From contig NC_065877.1 in the NCBI RefSeq assembly GCF_933775445.1, positions 11,594,001 through 11,658,000 on the forward strand: a stretch of DNA of 64,000 nucleotides. The letters are read 5' to 3'. The DNA is from Argentina anserina (Eukaryota > Streptophyta > Magnoliopsida > Rosales > Rosaceae). The notes beneath the pieces were generated by a model. The model searched no databases. It had not been told where the DNA came from and saw only the letters and a list, made by a program, of their open reading frames with translations. Below, in pieces: positions 61,549 to 64,000 of this stretch. Position numbers and translations under genes: made by a program. How positions within the stretch are numbered: position 1 is the stretch's first letter; each line of letters opens with the position of its first letter.

Positions 61549-61982
61549 CTATGCTTCAAATCCTTCAATTGATAATCAATTAGAGGTATTAAAAAAGAGT
61601 AAATTGAATTGAAAACCAATTACCCATATCCAAGATCAGAAAGTGTGAGATATATGGCTGCTCCTTCCGAGGAGTTCAGGCAGGCCAACCCGGTTAAGTT
61701 TGAGAGCTTGTCGCTAGTCGGGGACTTAACGTCGAAGAAAGGAGTTAGGCGCCCTACACACAGGTTGGGGTGTGGAGCCGATCCCCTGATGAGCCTAAGG
61801 TAGGGCAAAACCAGTGCATTGTCTCGTCGGATAAGGCTGACTCCATGGGGATGGAGCGCCGCATGGACTAAGTGTGGCAGTCGAATGGCTAGGTCTGTGA
61901 CACTATGCTTCAAATCCTTCAATTGATAATCAATTAGAGGTATTAAAAAAGAGTAAATTGAATTGAAAACCAATTACCCATA
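61275..61982 (+). repeat. Tandem duplication, 2 x 354 bp, near-identical
   Basis: 61275-61628 and 61629-61982 carry the same sequence; I found no difference by eye, and long translated stretches agree exactly. The unit spans most of LTR2 (from CCAAGATCAGAAAG) plus about 80 bp of unique flank ending AATTACCCATA. The junction has short homology (TCCA). This must postdate the retrozyme insertion. Confidence 0.9.
61405..61464 (+). ncRNA. Hammerhead in LTR2, inactivating G12A change
   Basis: Stem III CACAGGU (61405-61411), cleavage triplet GUU, stem I GGGGUG...GAUCCC, core CUGAUGA (61432-61438) and stem II GCCU-AAGGUA-GGGC are all present. The conserved GAA is AAA because position 61453 is A. That guanine (G12) is the proposed general base of the hammerhead, so this copy should be catalytically dead. 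The same change is in the duplicate copy (about 61759-61818). Confidence 0.78.
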
Positions 61983-63307
61983 TCCATCTTCTGCTCTCTC
62001 AGCTTGAAATTCAGATACTCGACTTCATATATGATGACATTGAAATTACTTAATCAACCCATAACAAAAACTCAATAAAACAATCCCTCTCTCACTAACC
62101 ATTAATTAAACTCTAAAATTAAACGAAATTGCACATAATAGCAACATGCATAACTCACCAAACTGATCCATGAACTCTCAACAACACTCGGTTCCACAGT
62201 TGGATGGGGTCGATTAGAAGAGAGAGTTCATGCCATCGAACTGAGCGGGGTGAGAATTGATATACATGTCAACAAAGCCAAAGCTCAACATGAAAACGTG
62301 GTAGAACGCTCAGTAAATTAACGAACGCTGATACAGGATCAAACGGCAGATAAGAGAGGAAAGAACCCAGCCCACCCAGCCCATCACTGTAGTTTTCGAG
62401 CTACTATAGTTAAATTGATATGTCATAGTTCTCTGATGGGTATGTTGGTAGATTGCCGGATTAGAAGGATATCTGAAGAAGTCATTTTGGTGAGAGCAAT
62501 GATGAAGTTGGTTGAAGACTGCTTCCGGTGTCACATTTACTTAAGACCGGTTGCTTCTCCGGGTTAAGTAAACATTGCTCCTCCCAATATTGCACTACAC
62601 GATCTCATGGAGCCATGAAACATGCTTCTTTAATTACCCTTTTGAATACTACCATTAACATCATATCTCTATTGTCATGAGAAATGTTTGACAAACTACA
62701 CCTACCGTCCTGCGAGCTTTCAGATTCCCGTCTCAGAAACACTCTGACTGGTATCCAGAAAGCCATACTGTATTATGGCTCAAAACTTAGTTTGGAAAAC
62801 ATAAGAGACTTTCAATGGAGCAAAAATAAACCATACCCATACGCAACATCACATATCCACCATGTTATCCGTTTCTCTATGTTCCAAAATGGTTTACCGC
62901 GGCAAAGATGTATGAGTATCACCCTAACTTTGGATGAACTTAGATTAAACTCTTTTGGTAGGATCAAGACAAGTTATCGGAAAGTTTTTTTATCAAACTA
63001 TTGCCAAGGACTGTACTCCTGAATTAATACTCAGAAAAAGGACTGGGCCAATCACAATGACATAAATATGAGAACACACAGATAAGGAAAACACAAATCC
63101 ATGATTAAATAACAATAAGCTTGTTGTGTAGAGATGGAACTGATAATTGTCAACCAACAAAAACTAAAGTCTAGTTCTCCTCTGGCATATAAATCTAACA
63201 TGAGTTCAACAAAACTACACTTGCCAGGGCTGAGGCTGCAAATTAAACTTCGAAACAAAAATTATGCAAGAAATGGCAGCAACATCTGAAATCTCATAAT
63301 TGAGAAA
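61983..63307. other. Intergenic, 3' of RPS14
   Basis: No gene recognised. The open frame at 62684-63022 has no recognisable family. 62200-62300 read on the minus strand contains a short open stretch (MLSFGFVDMYINSHPAQFDG) of unknown meaning. The last few hundred bases probably include the 3' untranslated region of the ribosomal gene. Confidence 0.45.

Positions 63308-64000
<693 letters not shown>

Noticed and set aside
60669..61973. Open frames of 64-160 codons across the retrozyme
   Set aside because: Same reason: LTR-derived, and the repeated identical proteins come from the 354-bp duplication.
62684..63022. 112-codon open frame as a hypothetical gene
   Set aside because: No recognisable domain, promoter or splice context; length is not exceptional for AT-rich DNA.

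Overview
The window is nuclear DNA of a flowering plant, most likely a eudicot: spliced genes with GT/AG introns, AT-rich intergenic DNA and dense nested plant transposable elements. I cannot name the species from the sequence alone.

Six host loci are recognisable. A cell-wall invertase gene (4901-8146, +) has seven exons including the 9-nt mini-exon typical of plant acid invertases. A second invertase copy (9726-10443) is a pseudogene cut off by an LTR retrotransposon. Two intact, nearly collinear genes for 2-oxoglutarate/Fe(II) dioxygenases of the ACC-oxidase-homolog type lie at 20320-22138 and 43284-44880, both +. A ubiquitin-60S ribosomal protein L40 fusion gene lies at 50370-52502 (-). 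The 3' part of a 40S ribosomal protein S14 gene runs off the right edge (63308-64000, -).

Most of the rest is mobile DNA. Two CACTA (En/Spm) elements have both ends and matching 3-bp target duplications: 14331-19929 (TTA) and 54877-60371 (CTC). The second carries TnpA-like remnants and a nested hAT-type element; a second copy of that hAT family lies at 40449-41093. There is also a Harbinger-type element (41724-42611), a hAT-like MITE (49356-49768), a 4.9-kb dead L1 LINE (33363-38270), two further LINE ORF1 fragments (24.1-24.6 kb and 45.3-46.0 kb), copia fragments (46.1-47.8 kb) and LTR/gypsy-like debris (10.4-11.3 kb and probably 25-31 kb).

The most striking content is a family of about 1-kb non-autonomous LTR elements with ~350-bp LTRs, an initiator-tRNA-Met-type primer site and a purine tract. 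One copy is at 60545-61548. A three-LTR tandem version is nested inside the first CACTA element (15069-16606, - orientation). Read in the element's sense direction, their LTRs contain a type III hammerhead ribozyme fold, which marks them as retrozymes (retrotransposons thought to spread through circular RNAs made by ribozyme self-cleavage). Some copies keep the full catalytic core and others have visible lesions. The rightmost LTR and its flank are also repeated in tandem over 354 bp with no difference noticed.
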